Assembly: GCA_014529385.2 (NCBI GenBank)
Contig: CM043947.1
Location: 116,225,587 to 116,289,586, forward strand
DNA from: Adiantum capillus-veneris
Taxonomy: Eukaryota > Streptophyta > Polypodiopsida > Polypodiales > Pteridaceae
Direction: 5' to 3'
Length of the DNA stretch: 64,000 nucleotides
Position numbers and translations under genes: made by a program
Shown: positions 20,085 through 31,379 of the stretch, in pieces
Position numbering within the stretch: position 1 is the stretch's first letter
How the letters are laid out: each line of letters starts with the position of its first letter
The notes under the pieces: model-generated
Told to the model about the DNA's origin: nothing
Seen by the model: the letters and a program-made list of their open reading frames with translations, nothing else
Database searches by the model: none

Positions 20085-22388
20085 CTAGCTGCTCATCTCA
20101 TCAAAGACTACATCTCTGCTCACTCGTAATTCTCGTGTAGTAGGATTGTAGCACCTGTACCCCTTTTGTTCAAGGGAATATCCCACAAGAATACATTTCT
20201 CTGCTTTAGGATCCAATTTCCTACGCAACTCATCTGGTACATGCACGTAAGCTATGCAACCAAACACTTTCAAGTGTGCCAAATCAGGCTTTGTACCTGT
20301 AAACTTTTCCTCAGGTGTTACATCATGCACCGCAGCTGTAGGTGTCCTGTTCATAATGTACACAGCTGTATTTACAGCTTCAACCCAGAAATGATGAGGC
20401 ATGTTCTTCTCATTCATCAATGCACGTGCAACCTCTGCAATGTGCCTGTTTTTCCTTTCTGCGACCCCATTCTGCTGTGGAGTATATCTGCATGTAAACT
20501 GCCTGTGTATACCATGCATTCGCAGAAAATCTGAAAAATCATTGGAGAAGTACTCTCCCCCTCCATCTGACCTCAATGTCTTGATTTGCATATCTGTCTC
20601 CTTCTCAATCATGACTTTGAAGTCTTGAAAGTGACCAAACACTTCACTTTTGTTACGCATGAAGTAGACCCATACTTTCCTTGTATGGTCATCAATGAAA
20701 GAGACATAATACCTGCAACCATGTATACTTGCAGTATCGGTTGGACCCCAAACATCTGTGTGCACCACCTCAAGTGGCCTTTTACATACATTGCGCTCAT
20801 GTGGAAATGAGCCCTTTGACTGTTTTCCAAACTGGCATGCTGCACACACTTTATGCATACCATCCACCTTGAATTTGGGCAAACCTTTTACAATCTGTTT
20901 TGATTGCATGCTACGCAATCTCTGCTCATTGACATGGCCAATGCGTTTGTGCCAAATGTCAACATCAGCCACAACACCTGTGCCCTGTGCAAATAATGCA
21001 GCTTTTACCTCAGGCATGTCTACATTCAGCGTAAACATTCTGCCCACACATTTGCCCTCTGTGATCAGCTTACAGCCATTCTGGAAATCTTCTACATAAC
21101 AGCCATTTGGATTGAAGCGAACCTGCAAACCCTGCTCAACCATTTGTCCAACAGAAACAAGATTCTTTGTAATGTTTGGGACATGAAGTACATCTGCTAA
21201 GTACTTTGATTTCCCACTCTTCGTATTTAGAGGTATGTCCCCTACATGAGCAATGGGGTGAGCTGTATCATCTCCTGTCTGCACATAGCCTGACACATCT
21301 GGTTTGCGCATATCTCTAAACCACTCTCCACGAGACGTCATGTGATTAGAGGCACCTGAATCCACATACCAAACATCATCTTGGGTGGAATTCTCTGCAG
21401 TCATTGTATTCATTACATGCTGCATAACAAACATGCGCTCGTTTTTGCTGTCATCTGCATCTCTGCTAGTAGATGCATAGTTGCCCTGTTCTCTCTTTCT
21501 ACTTTCTTTTCCCTTTGGACAGTCACGTGACATGTGACCTCTTTCACCACAAGTCCAACATTCTCTACTATCTGGAGTATGTTGCTGCCTGCTTGATCCT
21601 GCACCACGACCTCTTTGACTCCCCCTGCCTTGAGACTGGTTTCCCCTGCCACCTGTATTGTTTTGATTTGATTGACCTTCCAGAAATTGGCCCCTGCAAC
21701 CCCTTGGGCCTCGACCACGACCTCTACCTCTACCTCTGTTGGAGTTAGAATAGAAGGCCTGTTCAGAATTATTTCTGCCATGAGAAGAAGATGTGTCAAG
21801 GTTCTTCTCCTCAAGAATAAGCATAGAAATCAAATCTTGGAACACGGGGATGTTGTCTCTTGTATTCATGGAAGACCTAAAATGTACATACTCATCTCCT
21901 AGACCATCCAAGCATGCACGGACAATGTCATCGTCTTCCACTGACACTTTAATAGATCCAAGAGCCTCAATGATACTCTTGATCTTCAAGGCATAATCAT
22001 TGATTGAGAGGTTGTTCCTCTTAACCTGATTTAGCTCCGACTTTAGTTGAAGCTTCCTGGCCTTGGTGTTCACCTCGAACACTCTGCCTAAGTTTCTCCA
22101 TGCAATGGCGGGGGTTTCAGCATCCTGTAGATAGCCCATCATGCCATCTGTGATGCTCATAGACAGCCAATACATCACTTTGCTCTGGCCTTGTTGCCAG
22201 TCCCTCAAAGCTTTCCTTTGTTCTGCTGTAGCATTTGCCTCGGGAATCTCTGGTTCCTTTTCATTGTCTCCTTCTACATAGTCCCAATAACCTTTTCCTT
22301 TTAGGAAATTTGTTATTCTGAACTTCCATGCAGGGTAGTTATTTTTCTCAAGCTTCTCAGTAACAATCTGACTGAAACCGTCAGACAT
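20085..22388 (-). CDS. Copia-B Gag, protease and integrase (767 codons to TAG)
   Basis: The ATG at 22,388 starts Gag about 230 bases after the PBS; the UBN2-type Gag domain covers residues about 1-190. A CCHC knuckle CWTCGERGHMSRDC follows a Gly/Arg-rich stretch. The protease active site is VDSGASNHM. Integrase has an HHCC finger (HKRIGHV ... CAACQFGKQ) and a DDE core with HTDVWGP, RSDGGGEY and NGVAERKNRHI. The frame ends at TAG in the linker before RT; the same frame continues for 640 more codons to 18,117. Everything needed for Gag, cleavage and integration looks whole. Confidence 0.93.
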   Translation of the reverse strand: MSDGFSQIVTEKLEKNNYPAWKFRITNFLKGKGYWDYVEGDNEKEPEIPEANATAEQRKALRDWQQGQSKVMYWLSMSITDGMMGYLQDAETPAIAWRNLGRVFEVNTKARKLQLKSELNQVKRNNLSINDYALKIKSIIEALGSIKVSVEDDDIVRACLDGLGDEYVHFRSSMNTRDNIPVFQDLISMLILEEKNLDTSSSHGRNNSEQAFYSNSNRGRGRGRGRGPRGCRGQFLEGQSNQNNTGGRGNQSQGRGSQRGRGAGSSRQQHTPDSRECWTCGERGHMSRDCPKGKESRKREQGNYASTSRDADDSKNERMFVMQHVMNTMTAENSTQDDVWYVDSGASNHMTSRGEWFRDMRKPDVSGYVQTGDDTAHPIAHVGDIPLNTKSGKSKYLADVLHVPNITKNLVSVGQMVEQGLQVRFNPNGCYVEDFQNGCKLITEGKCVGRMFTLNVDMPEVKAALFAQGTGVVADVDIWHKRIGHVNEQRLRSMQSKQIVKGLPKFKVDGMHKVCAACQFGKQSKGSFPHERNVCKRPLEVVHTDVWGPTDTASIHGCRYYVSFIDDHTRKVWVYFMRNKSEVFGHFQDFKVMIEKETDMQIKTLRSDGGGEYFSNDFSDFLRMHGIHRQFTCRYTPQQNGVAERKNRHIAEVARALMNEKNMPHHFWVEAVNTAVYIMNRTPTAAVHDVTPEEKFTGTKPDLAHLKVFGCIAYVHVPDELRRKLDPKAEKCILVGYSLEQKGYRCYNPTTRELRVSRDVVFDEMSS

Positions 22389-22620
22389 CTTGAAGCACTA
22401 AGACAAAATAGCTGCAATCTGCAAAAACCTGCAAATCTGCTGAACCTGCTATCGTGGTTCCTGTAACGCTTTCTACACTCAACGAGTGTCCACAATCAAG
22501 CGTTTCACAACCACTGTACTTGTACAGTAAATCTCTGTATACTGCACTTTGGAGACAAAGGGATTGCGAACAAAGGGATTGTGATGCTCTTGCTCTCTTA
22601 GCCTCTCTTGCCTGCACCAG

Positions 22621-22632
22621 GCTCTGATACCA
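22621..22632 (-). promoter_or_regulatory. Primer-binding site of Copia-B (initiator Met tRNA type)
   Basis: On the minus strand TGGTATCAGAGC directly follows the end of the 5' LTR. This is the classic plant Copia PBS complementary to initiator methionine tRNA. Confidence 0.95.
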
Positions 22633-22954
22633 TGTAAAGAATGAGGATGCAAGAGAGCTACACAAGGCAAGCACAAAGCACACAGAGATGGAAAGCTTCT
22701 TCTTCTTCTTCACAGAAAAGAGAGTACAAAAAGACTAAGTGCTAAAGCTGAAAAGTAGCACATATGTACATGCGGTCACTAAGTGTGAACTCGCTAGAAG
22801 CGTACTAGGCTGGCACTATAAGTGTAGTCCAGCTGTAGAATCACTGGCAGAGATCCTCCGTGTCGGTCACCTAACGCGCCAGTGAGTAAATGCCGTAAGC
22901 GGCCAAGACCCGTAGTGGATGCCAGCTCAAGGTGTAGAGCTCGACATCTCAACA
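22633..22954 (-). repeat. Copia-B 5' LTR, 322 bp
   Basis: Pair of 17,745-18,066. It starts (minus strand) TGTTGAGATGTCGAGC and ends CATTCTTTACA next to the PBS. Confidence 0.95.
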
Positions 22955-22959
22955 TGAAC
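22955..22959. repeat. Target-site duplication TGAAC, right copy of Copia-B
   Basis: This equals 17,740-17,744 and marks the right edge of Copia-B. Confidence 0.95.
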
Positions 22960-23575
22960 TTCTTTAGCTTTTGTGACCTTCGCCATGCAAGGTAATATCT
23001 GTGATGTCCTCCCCTCTTGTATTCTCTGGGAGAATATCCATAGCTTTCATTGGTAGAGGAGGAAGGTGAAGAATAAGGAGAAGAGGGTGACCTCTTTCTT
23101 GCCCTTTTTTGTTTGTTTCCTCTCTTCCCTTTTGGAGTGACGACGAGAAGGACTATGGGTTAAAAGTTTCCTCTTGGGAGGAGTTGGTGATCGTTTAGAC
23201 CTCCATCTTGATGGAGCCACATCTTTTGTGGAACTAAGGGAGTCATTACTTTCTCGTTCTTGGATTCCTCCCCTCGTATGGGAGAGAGTATTATTTTGGG
23301 GGTCTCACCAAGAGGCCTCCTAAGCTCTCTCTCCTCTTTGAGAGGAAAAGAAATCCCATAAGCACGAAGTTGTTGAGTAACTTCGGCTTGCAAAGAGGGT
23401 TGCCCATAACTTGTTGCAGCCTAGTAACAAGATAATTAACAAGCATGGGGGAATCATCATTAACACCTTCATGTGCAAAATCAAAGTTATCAATGTTCAT
23501 TCTACTCTCTTGGTTATTGTCAGCCATGTTAATTAAACTTATTTGTTTACTCAGTGCATGCTTTGGCAATTCCAT
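22960..23575 (-). pseudogene. Gag-like fragment of an older retroelement (uncertain)
   Basis: On the minus strand a frame starts at 23,526 with MADNNQESRM and continues through acidic, then Arg/Lys-rich sequence with frameshifts around 23,290 and 23,160. It ends in a lysine/arginine-rich stretch cut by Copia-B at 22,955. It resembles the start of a retrotransposon Gag by composition only; no domain signature is clear. It joins, across Copia-B, the inverted LTR arm at 17,074-17,739. Confidence 0.35.
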
Positions 23576-23918
23576 ACCTTAGTTGCTACTCCTCTTAGCC
23601 TTTGAAAATAGGCACTTAAGTATCTACACCCACGGCTCAAATTGGTTAATTATAGAGACTAGTGGAGTTAGTCTAACATAGAAAAGTTGCCAAGGGTTAG
23701 CTCCTTTTGGACTTCTTATGGCTAAATAATGGTAAAACCGTAGGCTAGTCTAAAAAGACTCCATTATAAAGACCAAAGCTTCCAAGGTGTGCACCATATC
23801 CCACATATAAGTTTTATTGTGTTTGTTAAAAACAATTCCAATATTCATAGTTACAGATTAATTTCATAGTGTCTCGTGCTCTTCTCATCTTTCTCTCTCT
23901 TTTGAAATAAAGACAACA

Positions 23919-23973
<55 letters not shown>

Positions 23974-24180
23974 TTGTTGAATGGTGAAGTGATCACTTTG
24001 TGGATAGTCATTGGGGAGATCTGACACTCAGACTGCATTGCACATTCCTTGGCAGCAACTTTTAGTAGCACTTTCTAGCCATAGTTCCTTGTTTGTGGGC
24101 TTGGGCTTGGGTTTGGGAGATTGAGCATCTTTAGTCTTTGCTTGGTTTTTCTTGTACGGGTATGCTCCATGGCCCAGGCC
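23576..24180. other. Non-coding, possible LTR remnant with CT microsatellite
   Basis: AT-rich sequence with a CT tract at 23,921-23,978 and no convincing frame. Its position upstream of the Gag-like fragment suggests an LTR or leader, but no boundary is visible. Confidence 0.4.
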
Positions 24181-24349
24181 TAGAAAAATATCCATCATTT
24201 ACATTACTGAAATTATCCAAAATAAAGGCATATAGTAAGCATGCTTAGGTGTTTGTTCTAGTAGAACAAGGCAATGGATAATGAGCTTCATGTTTCCACA
24301 TTGCAGGAAAAAATATGGAGGAATACCCTCTTCTGACCTAGTTTTTCTA

Positions 24350-24970
24350 TATAGCCGAAGAGCTTCATGAAAAGTATGGTATGAGCATGGAGGGTGTTCT
24401 TCCAAAAGACCTTATGGAAGAAGACCTCCCTGATGAATGGTGGATGACTATTTTCAAGCAAGGCTACAAAAAGAAAGCAAAGATTGACTTGAATCATGTG
24501 CAACCAGGCCTAATTGACGACTGCAGGTTCTTGTTACATAAGGTACCAAGACCCTCCATCTTGTGGGGATATCACTTTAAAGTTTGTGTGCTACTTTTCT
24601 TTTGAGAAGTTTCATCTAGCAATAAAGGACCCTACACGCCATAAAGTGGCATGGGTAAGGTTTGGAGAGAGTGTACTCAGTATGTGTGCCAGCCACAAGG
24701 GAGGGTTGGAGTGGAAGGTTGAAACATGGCAAAGGAAAAATGATGCCTCCCACAGACGCCACCCGTCATCTATTAAGAAGCCTCGCCTTATACAAAGTGG
24801 TAGTATTCTATATACAGAGGTAGACCCCCCACAATGTCATGAGTGGACACTTGACTATGTTATAGACCTAGAAAATATTGTTGACTTTTCATTCATTGCA
24901 CAATCAAGTCCTTTTTCTTCTTCTCACTCCCACTTGCATCACCTTGTCCTATTCCAACATCCATGAGAAC
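24350..24970 (+). pseudogene. Unidentified coding-like fragment
   Basis: A well-composed frame at 24,360-24,542 (EGVLPKDLMEEDLPDEWW, then DDCRFLLHK) ends exactly at AAG|GTACCA, a plausible donor site. A second frame, 24,606-24,840, reads KFHLAIKDPTRHKVAW and GLEWKVETWQRKND. The two look like neighbouring exons of one gene of unknown type. I recognise no domain. Alternatives are a captured host gene fragment or part of an unclassified transposon. Poorly supported after 24,840. Confidence 0.4.
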
Positions 24971-25470
24971 CTTCATAGACACCTCCCTCCTATCTTTTGC
25001 TATCTCATTGGGACAAAATGTCAACTTTGGTACACCACATTGGGAACACTCCGCCATCAAGAATTTCTTGGCATGCTATTCACTATTGTGAGTCTTTGGG
25101 CACATTATGGATTCCCACATATCAGTGATGTGTTGATATACTACTTGGTTTGCAAAACACTCTCCTATATCATCACATCTACACATATGGAGAAAGTGTA
25201 AAGGTGACCTTTCCCATGGTACCCAAACTTGTTTTTTTGCATTTGATTTAAAGCCTATTTGAAAGAGAGCATCGGCACATGGGATGCAAAAAAGAAATTT
25301 TAGAGCTCTTTCAGCTTTCGAACAAAGTATGGCTTTAATGCCTCAAAGAATCTAAGAGACACTCCCATTGTAGGGTGAGTCTTCTTGAATCTTTGGTATA
25401 GCTCAACCTATGGCACCAACACAAAGAAGGTTAGAAAATTCTAGCTTCATGCAGATGGTAAAATGCCACT
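24971..25470. other. No recognisable feature
   Basis: Mixed-composition sequence with short open frames only. I see no domain, repeat or boundary. Confidence 0.5.
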
Positions 25471-26300
25471 CATGAAATAGTGCCAAAGTTGGCTCTAGAC
25501 AATACCAAATACGGTACTATAGAACCATCTTTGGTGGTCTACCAAACTTTAAAAATCTAGAGTACCAAAATTTCATGTTGGGTAACCAAAATGATTCATT
25601 TATACCTTCTTTGGTACAATATAGAACCGATAAACAACAAAATGGGTTCTTTCATATTTGGTATTGTCTTTAGGCTTTTGGTACTATGTACAACCATTTC
25701 CATGTAGGAGAGTAGAAAGTTGGGTAATTCAGAGATGCTAGGGTACTATTCATGCAACCTATGGTACTATAATAGATTATTTCCATATTTGGTACTGTTT
25801 TTAGGCTTTTGGTACTATGGACAACAATCAGCATGCAAGAGAGTACAAAATTGGATAGTTTTTTGTATTATCTTTAGGCTTTTGGTATTATGTACAACCA
25901 TAGGCATACAGGAGTGTACCAAATTGGGTAGATCAAAGATGTTTCTGCACTATTCATACAACCTTTGGTACTATAATAGACTATTTTCGTATTTGGTATT
26001 GTCTTTAGGCTTTTGGTACTATGTACAGCCATTGGTATGAAGGAGAGTACTAAATTTGGTGGTTTACAATGGCTTGGATACTATACAAAGACAATTTCTA
26101 CTGTGGAGGACCATTGCCATATAATAGAAATTCGATTTGGTAATGTCTATTTTCTTTTTACACATAGTAGAACCCCATGCAGAAGAGTACCCATATGGGT
26201 ACTCTGAAAATGCTTTGGTGATAAATAAGAATGCATTGGTACTATAAAAAGAGTAGGTTTGGTACTGCACAAAGACTTTGGTTAAATAGAGTGATTATTT
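25470..26300 (+). repeat. GGTACTAT-rich tandem array, about 130-bp units
   Basis: TTAGGCTTTTGGTA starts at 25,670, 25,801, 25,874 and 26,004, giving full spacings near 130 bp and one short unit of 73 bp. Between these, ATGCAACCTATGGTACTATAA-like and AGGAGAGTACnAAATTGG motifs recur. The array is flanked by looser GGTACTnTA and AGTACCAAA words from 25,500 to 26,290. Short open frames inside are repeat translations. Confidence 0.75.
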
Positions 26301-26560
26301 GATACTATCTTATCAAGTAGGAAAACATGCAAAGGTGTCACATCAAGGGCCAAAACTCCCCAGATAAGTATGTACATGATAGCAACCGCACGAGCCTCTC
26401 TTGAACATATCACAATATGTACATGATTGCTTTCTTTTCCATGCATCATAAGGTATCAAAAGTGAGGTGAATGTTTTTATCTCACACTATGTATGCGCCA
26501 TGGCACAATATCCACCCCTTTGAGCCTGCACATCCTCCGGCATGTGCCAACATTTTAGTT
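26300..26560. other. No recognisable feature
   Basis: Non-coding spacer between the tandem array and the Gypsy-C integrase remnant. Confidence 0.5.
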
Positions 26561-26578
26561 ATGTTGTTCTATTCTTCA

Positions 26579-28295
26579 TTAAGGCTTCAATATTTGGATG
26601 TCATTTTCATCTTCTGCAAAGTTTGGGAGATCATTTGCCGCTTCTTCATCCTCATCCATGGCAATGTCATAAGTTTCTTCATCATCTTTTTGTTGTGAAT
26701 CAAAAGGATCATGATCATGTCTCCTCTTGAACATATTGACTCTTTTTCCGGCTATGGGAATTTTGAGATCTATTCCATCAAGCTTCCTCAAAGTATATGT
26801 AGCATTTCCATGCACATGTTTGAAAACATAGGGACCAAAACACCTTTTTGCAAACTTCCTTTGTGTGGTGTGCTAGTTGTGAAGGCTACTATCATACATT
26901 AGGACCCAATCACCCTGTTCAATAGGCTTTGGTCGAAGCCTATGTCTTCTATCAAGCCTATGTTTATTCTTTAGTCTTGCATCCTTCAATCAAGATTTTG
27001 CAATCTCTATGTCGTCATGCCTTCTTTCCAATTTCTTTATGCACAATGCAAGTAGATTTTCCTTGCTTACACCATCTTCCCAAGGTAACATGTTCCAAGT
27101 AGGAACTACATCCTCAATTGGCAAAACTCGCTTTTGAATATACATCAATTTAGTAGGCATGTAACCATTCATTGAGCTATGAGTTGTATGATCATCCCAT
27201 AAATCATATGGTAGTAGCCTTGGGCATTCACGCATTCCCCTTTGCATGCCTTAGCCAAAGCTTTGTCGATAGGAGGATGTCCTCTTCCATTTTTCCCATT
27301 TTCCTCTGAATAATAAGCATAAGTTGAGGCTGGCTTGATACTTAATATTGTGAAAATATCCCTTGCTTCATCTACATCTAGCTCACCTCTATTAGCAACT
27401 ATCTTTCCCACATAGTCATAGTGGAAAATTACATCTTCAAGAAAAAATTTACAAACAACTTCTATAGTTTTTGTCCACAATGCACGCCCTTCCACTTTAT
27501 TTTCCAAGTCTTCTCGTGCAACTACCAAGTATATCATTTGACAAAGTCCTAAAGGCATTGTGACTAGGTCATTAACGCATTTATAGTGCATGGCTAATGG
27601 GTATGTAGGATGCAATCCATCATGATGGTGTACATTAGACTACATTTTCCATGTGACACAAGACTCCACAAAATATGCTACATCGTTATACATGCCTTTC
27701 CACCAATATCTTTCTTTCACTTTGGGAAAAGTAGCCCATACATCTTGATGCCAAACATATAGGCTTTCATGAAGCTCTTTGATAATTTTGAGATGAGTAG
27801 GCTTATCACATACTACTGGCAATGGAGTCCCATCTCTTCTTTTAGAATGTTTCCATAAGTAGCCATCCCTCAAGAAGAATCCATATGCTTTCTTTGTGAT
27901 CCTTTTGAATTCTACTTCAGTCCAATCATACTGATTTTGTAAAGTACTTAGGATGCAACCTATGAGTAGCCAATCATCCTCATTAAACTCCTCTAACAAG
28001 GACTCAAGTGAAGATACAATGCATATATAATCACACGTTGCATGAGAAGTTGTGTAGAATTTTGTGCCCACATCTTCTTCCTCCTCAATCTTATCATCCT
28101 CATCTTCATACCTTGCCCTTGAAAGCATATCTTCCATTGAATTATCTTTTCGTGCAGTGTGATTTAATTTTGGGTTCAAGGACTTTATATAAGAAATCCA
28201 CCTAAGCATAGCAATGTCAAGAGTAGAGCAACTTGCAACCATCCCTAGGAGTGGTAAGCAATCAGTCTCCACAACTACAAAGGCTTATTGTGACA
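26579..28295 (-). pseudogene. Gypsy-C: Ty3/Gypsy RNase H end and integrase relic
   Basis: On the minus strand, 28,272-27,640 gives an RNase H tail (HTARKDNSMEDMLSRARYE), an acidic linker, and an integrase zinc region (ELHESLYVWHQDV, KERYWWKGMYNDV, ESCVTWKM). After a stop, 27,615-27,169 carries a core-like segment (HYKCVNDLVTMPLG, GKIVANRGELD, NGKNGRGHPPI). Then 27,247-26,579 holds YDLWDDHTTHSSMNGYMP, QGDWVLMYDSS and the C-terminal YTLRKLDG ... PIAGKRV. Frames switch several times and internal stops are present. No LTR or upstream RT is identified; the left part is truncated near 28,295. The family differs from Gypsy-A/E and from the chromovirus. Confidence 0.8.
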
Positions 28296-30330
28296 CAAAG
28301 TCTCTGACTCCCCTTGGTCTGCAGCACACGAGCTTCCTTAGCCCCTTGCAACACTATACAAAAATGTCCAGTCAGACGTGTTGTTGACTTGTGTACCTAC
28401 TATGGCTCTCCTACATGCACCTTGTGAGCTCAGTGAGTCTTCTCACAAGCGGTCCATCATAATTCAGCTCTCCCTCTCTTAGAACTCGTGGACCCAGCCC
28501 TCAATCTATTCCCTTCTCATCTTTGTCCTTCTTGCTGATGTGCACCTGGGTGCTCCTCAAACTCCTAGACAGAGCTCTCTCTCTCAACTCTCTTGCTCAC
28601 TCTCGATAATGAGCTCCCTTATCAAATTCTGATATGCAATGTTGCCTCCTCCCCTTTTTCTTGCCGAGAGTGGCTTCGAGGGCCTTTTTCCCTATTTTCC
28701 TTTTGATCTGAATGCACCCTCTCGATGGCCGTGTCTCTTCACATTCACACCATGACCTCAAGATTCTAACCTTTCATAACTTGAATAAAATCTATGTTAT
28801 TGAAGATGTCCTAAGGCCCATGTCACACTAGGGTAGGTGTCCAACTCTTCGTGTAGAGTGGCTAGCCGCAATCGATTTCACACTCAATAAAACATAAGCA
28901 ACCTGCCCCTAACTAGAAGATAATAGGAATTGGTCATTTGGAAGATCATCCGTGTTTCCCGTTGATTGGTAGTGTTTCTCGTTGATTGGCAGTGTTAAGC
29001 CCTGTGAAAGCAGCTCCCGTGACATTTTTTGCAATTGGCCATACTATTGAAAAGTTGGCCACCAAGGGATAACGCCGCCCATCTAGCACATCCTCGAGCC
29101 TAGAAATCACATTTTTCTCATTGAATAGTGGCATGCCAACTTAGCATGGCCGCTTCATGCCCGCCCCAGTGTGACAGGCGCCTAAGCCCCTTCCCCATAA
29201 AGCCCTTGTGACTTGCATCGGATCTTCTGCTCTAGTATGTGAACTTGTAGTGATATCTTTGTACAAAGTGTAGGCCTTTAGGATTTGAGTTGAGTTAATG
29301 TTTCACAAATGTTTGGAGCTCGCCGAAGGATCTCCAGTGATTACCTGTCTTGCATGATGGTCCAATATACAAAGAAGCTCCAATTGGAAGGCCTTTCCAA
29401 AGACTGGCTGGAGATTGTCATGGAAAACCTGCTTTCATTCTTGCATCGGCATTATAAAAGTGACTGATCATAGGATTGTTGAGCTTTTGGATGCATCAGC
29501 TCTAAGAGAGATATGAGATTCATCGACATGTCCAAGGTACCTTAGGGTATCCCTACACAAGGAGGGCATAACTTTGTTAATTAATCTCCTTCCCTCAAAT
29601 AAATTTACCTCAAAGAGGTGACGTTGGCATTTAACCAACCCCCCCCCCCCCCCCCCTTGGCTTGTGCATGTGTGCGAGAGATTTAGAATCACATCAATCA
29701 ACTCATGCAGGGGTTTTAGGATGTGGAATATATGTGGCAATGACAAGGGTATACATCTCAATTCAACCAGACCATAACTAATTTTTATAGGGTTTGTGTG
29801 GTCAAAGTTTAATTATAATTTCTTTTGCGTTTGCATACTTAAACTTATGTTCATGTGCGCCAACCCAATGTTCATTGGACAAGTGATTCTTGTTTTAGTT
29901 AGAAGAGTTGAACCAAGTAGCTTAACATGTTTGACATGTGTATAGGATTTCAAATGTGAGGACCTCACAAGAGGCCCTAGGTAAGAGCCTTCCTACAAAG
30001 GTGGAAAAGACAACTAGTAATGGGATCACGATGAAGTCGTTAATCCAATAAAAATACTTACTACTAGCTATGAATGGGAAGCTTATGTTTCAAACCCAAA
30101 TGTGATCTATTGCAGACCCATATGTTGTTCAAGTGTGTGATGTATATACAAATTCCCTTAGGTGAATAAGGAAAGAAATGGATTTAACCCTTCAAGAAAA
30201 AACAGAGGGTAGTGTCATTAACAAACCATACATCTCTATAATGAAACGATAAAACCCATTGTAGAGTTTCTGCTATGATGACTTTATACACATAGATTGT
30301 TGGTCATAGAGTGATTAGGAATTCTAATTA
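28296..30330. other. No gene seen; poly-C run and CT-rich stretches
   Basis: There are short open frames only. CTCTCT-rich segments lie at 28,465-28,620, which could be LTR debris. A C run of about 18 bases is at 29,639-29,656. I find no TIR, TSD or domain before the CACTA end at 30,331. Confidence 0.5.
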
Positions 30331-30587
30331 CACTACAAGTGGTTCCTCATAGTAGGGACGCTAGCAGTGTGACACTTAAATGTGAAAATTCACAGCGTCG
30401 CTATAATCGTCGTTAGGAGAGTCGCTATGCAACAAATAACATAGCCACACTAATAGAAACGCTCATAGTGATGTCGACCATGTAAAAAAATTAGTCCGCG
30501 AGCGCCAAAAACTCAGATCTCATATCGGAGTTTCGGCGCTGTTGCAAAATAAGTATACCCGCACACCTCTCTCTCTCTCTCTCTCTC

Positions 30588-30632
<45 letters not shown>

Positions 30633-30743
30633 AAGGAGAGGATGGAGAGCCAGGTATGCTCCTTCTCTCTCTTCCCTCTCATGTTCCCTTCCCCTCTTTC
30701 ACTCTCTCCCTCTCTTCCACACACACACACACACACACTGTAT

Positions 30744-30775
<32 letters not shown>

Positions 30776-30835
30776 GAGAGAGAGAAAGAGAACAAAGAGA
30801 GAGAGATATAAAAAAAAATAGAGAAAGAGAGAGAG
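30331..30835. mobile_element. CACTA-2: orphan terminus of a CACTA transposon
   Basis: It starts CACTACAAGTGG (30,331-30,342), matching the CACTA-1 terminus CACTACAAGAGG. Subterminal AGCGTCGCTAT-like words follow at about 30,395-30,470. GCGCCAAAAACTCAGATCT at 30,503-30,521 and a GGAGAGCCAGGTATGCTCC segment near 30,645 both occur in inverse orientation at the right end of CACTA-1 (56,190-56,210 and about 56,055). CT, C, CA, GT and GA tracts occupy 30,568-30,800. I did not find the opposite terminus, so extent is unknown. The preceding three bases are TTA. Confidence 0.7.
30568..30632 (+). repeat. Compound microsatellite: CT, then poly-C (about 29), then CA
   Basis: CT repeats run into a C tract at about 30,590-30,618 and then CA repeats. 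The whole is asymmetric in strand composition. It sits inside the CACTA-2 end. Confidence 0.9.
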
Positions 30836-31379
30836 ATTATGAAATGAAATGTTATATTAAATTTATTTAAAATGTCAAAATGACTTATGAGACCAATCGG
30901 ATAAACTTCTTGCTAATCTAATTTAATGTCTACGTTCTCCAAGAAAATAGTGCATATGTCGGTGAAGAGCTTCGTCAATGTCTTTCTTTGTAAATAGATG
31001 TATTATGACCTATATAGAGAAAGCGAGAGGGAAAGAGAGATAGAGAAAGAGAGAGAGAGTCAACATAGGTTTATGATTTAGTTTTTATATTTATATTTAC
31101 GTTAGAGTTTAGGTTTAGATTTAATATTAGAGCTTAGGGGTTAGGTTTAGGATTTAACTCAAGATTTAAGGTTTAAAGCTGAAGATGAGGCCCAACCATC
31201 TCTCTCTTTTTTGTAGAGCTTAAAGGTGTTTGAAGCTAGTTAGCTTTGGAATTTCAGGTCTACGACTTGAAACAACACCAAAAAACTATCAACCACTCAA
31301 TGGGGCTGGAGATTATGCTCATAAAAGTTGTATGAGCTAGTGGGTACGCTTAAGGATGCATTTGAGGTAAATTTTCAAG
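30836..31379. other. No gene; GA-rich scraps and AT-rich sequence
   Basis: Short GA tracts (about 31,020-31,060) and GTTTAGGTTTAGATTTA-like words are seen. Nothing coding. Confidence 0.5.

Larger units (their letters stand above)
17745..22954 (-). mobile_element. Copia-B: nearly complete Ty1/Copia retrotransposon, 5,210 bp
   Basis: Two 322-bp LTRs (22,633-22,954 is 5', 17,745-18,066 is 3' in minus orientation) differ at only four positions by eye. They begin TGTTGAGATG and end TTCTTTACA. The 5-bp duplication TGAAC flanks the element. A 12-base initiator-Met PBS abuts the 5' LTR and a polypurine tract abuts the 3' LTR. Between them is one long frame in the Copia order Gag, protease, integrase, RT, RNase H, interrupted by a single TAG at 20,085-20,087. 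By these signs this is the youngest and most complete retrotransposon in the window. Confidence 0.97.

Noticed and set aside
18241-20088. Plus-strand frames opposite Copia-B (for example 19,074-19,652)
   Set aside because: These are shadow frames of the strongly supported minus-strand RT and RNase H.
25470-26300. CRISPR-like array
   Set aside because: Units are long, diverged and not interspersed with unique spacers of constant length; this is eukaryotic tandem repeat DNA.
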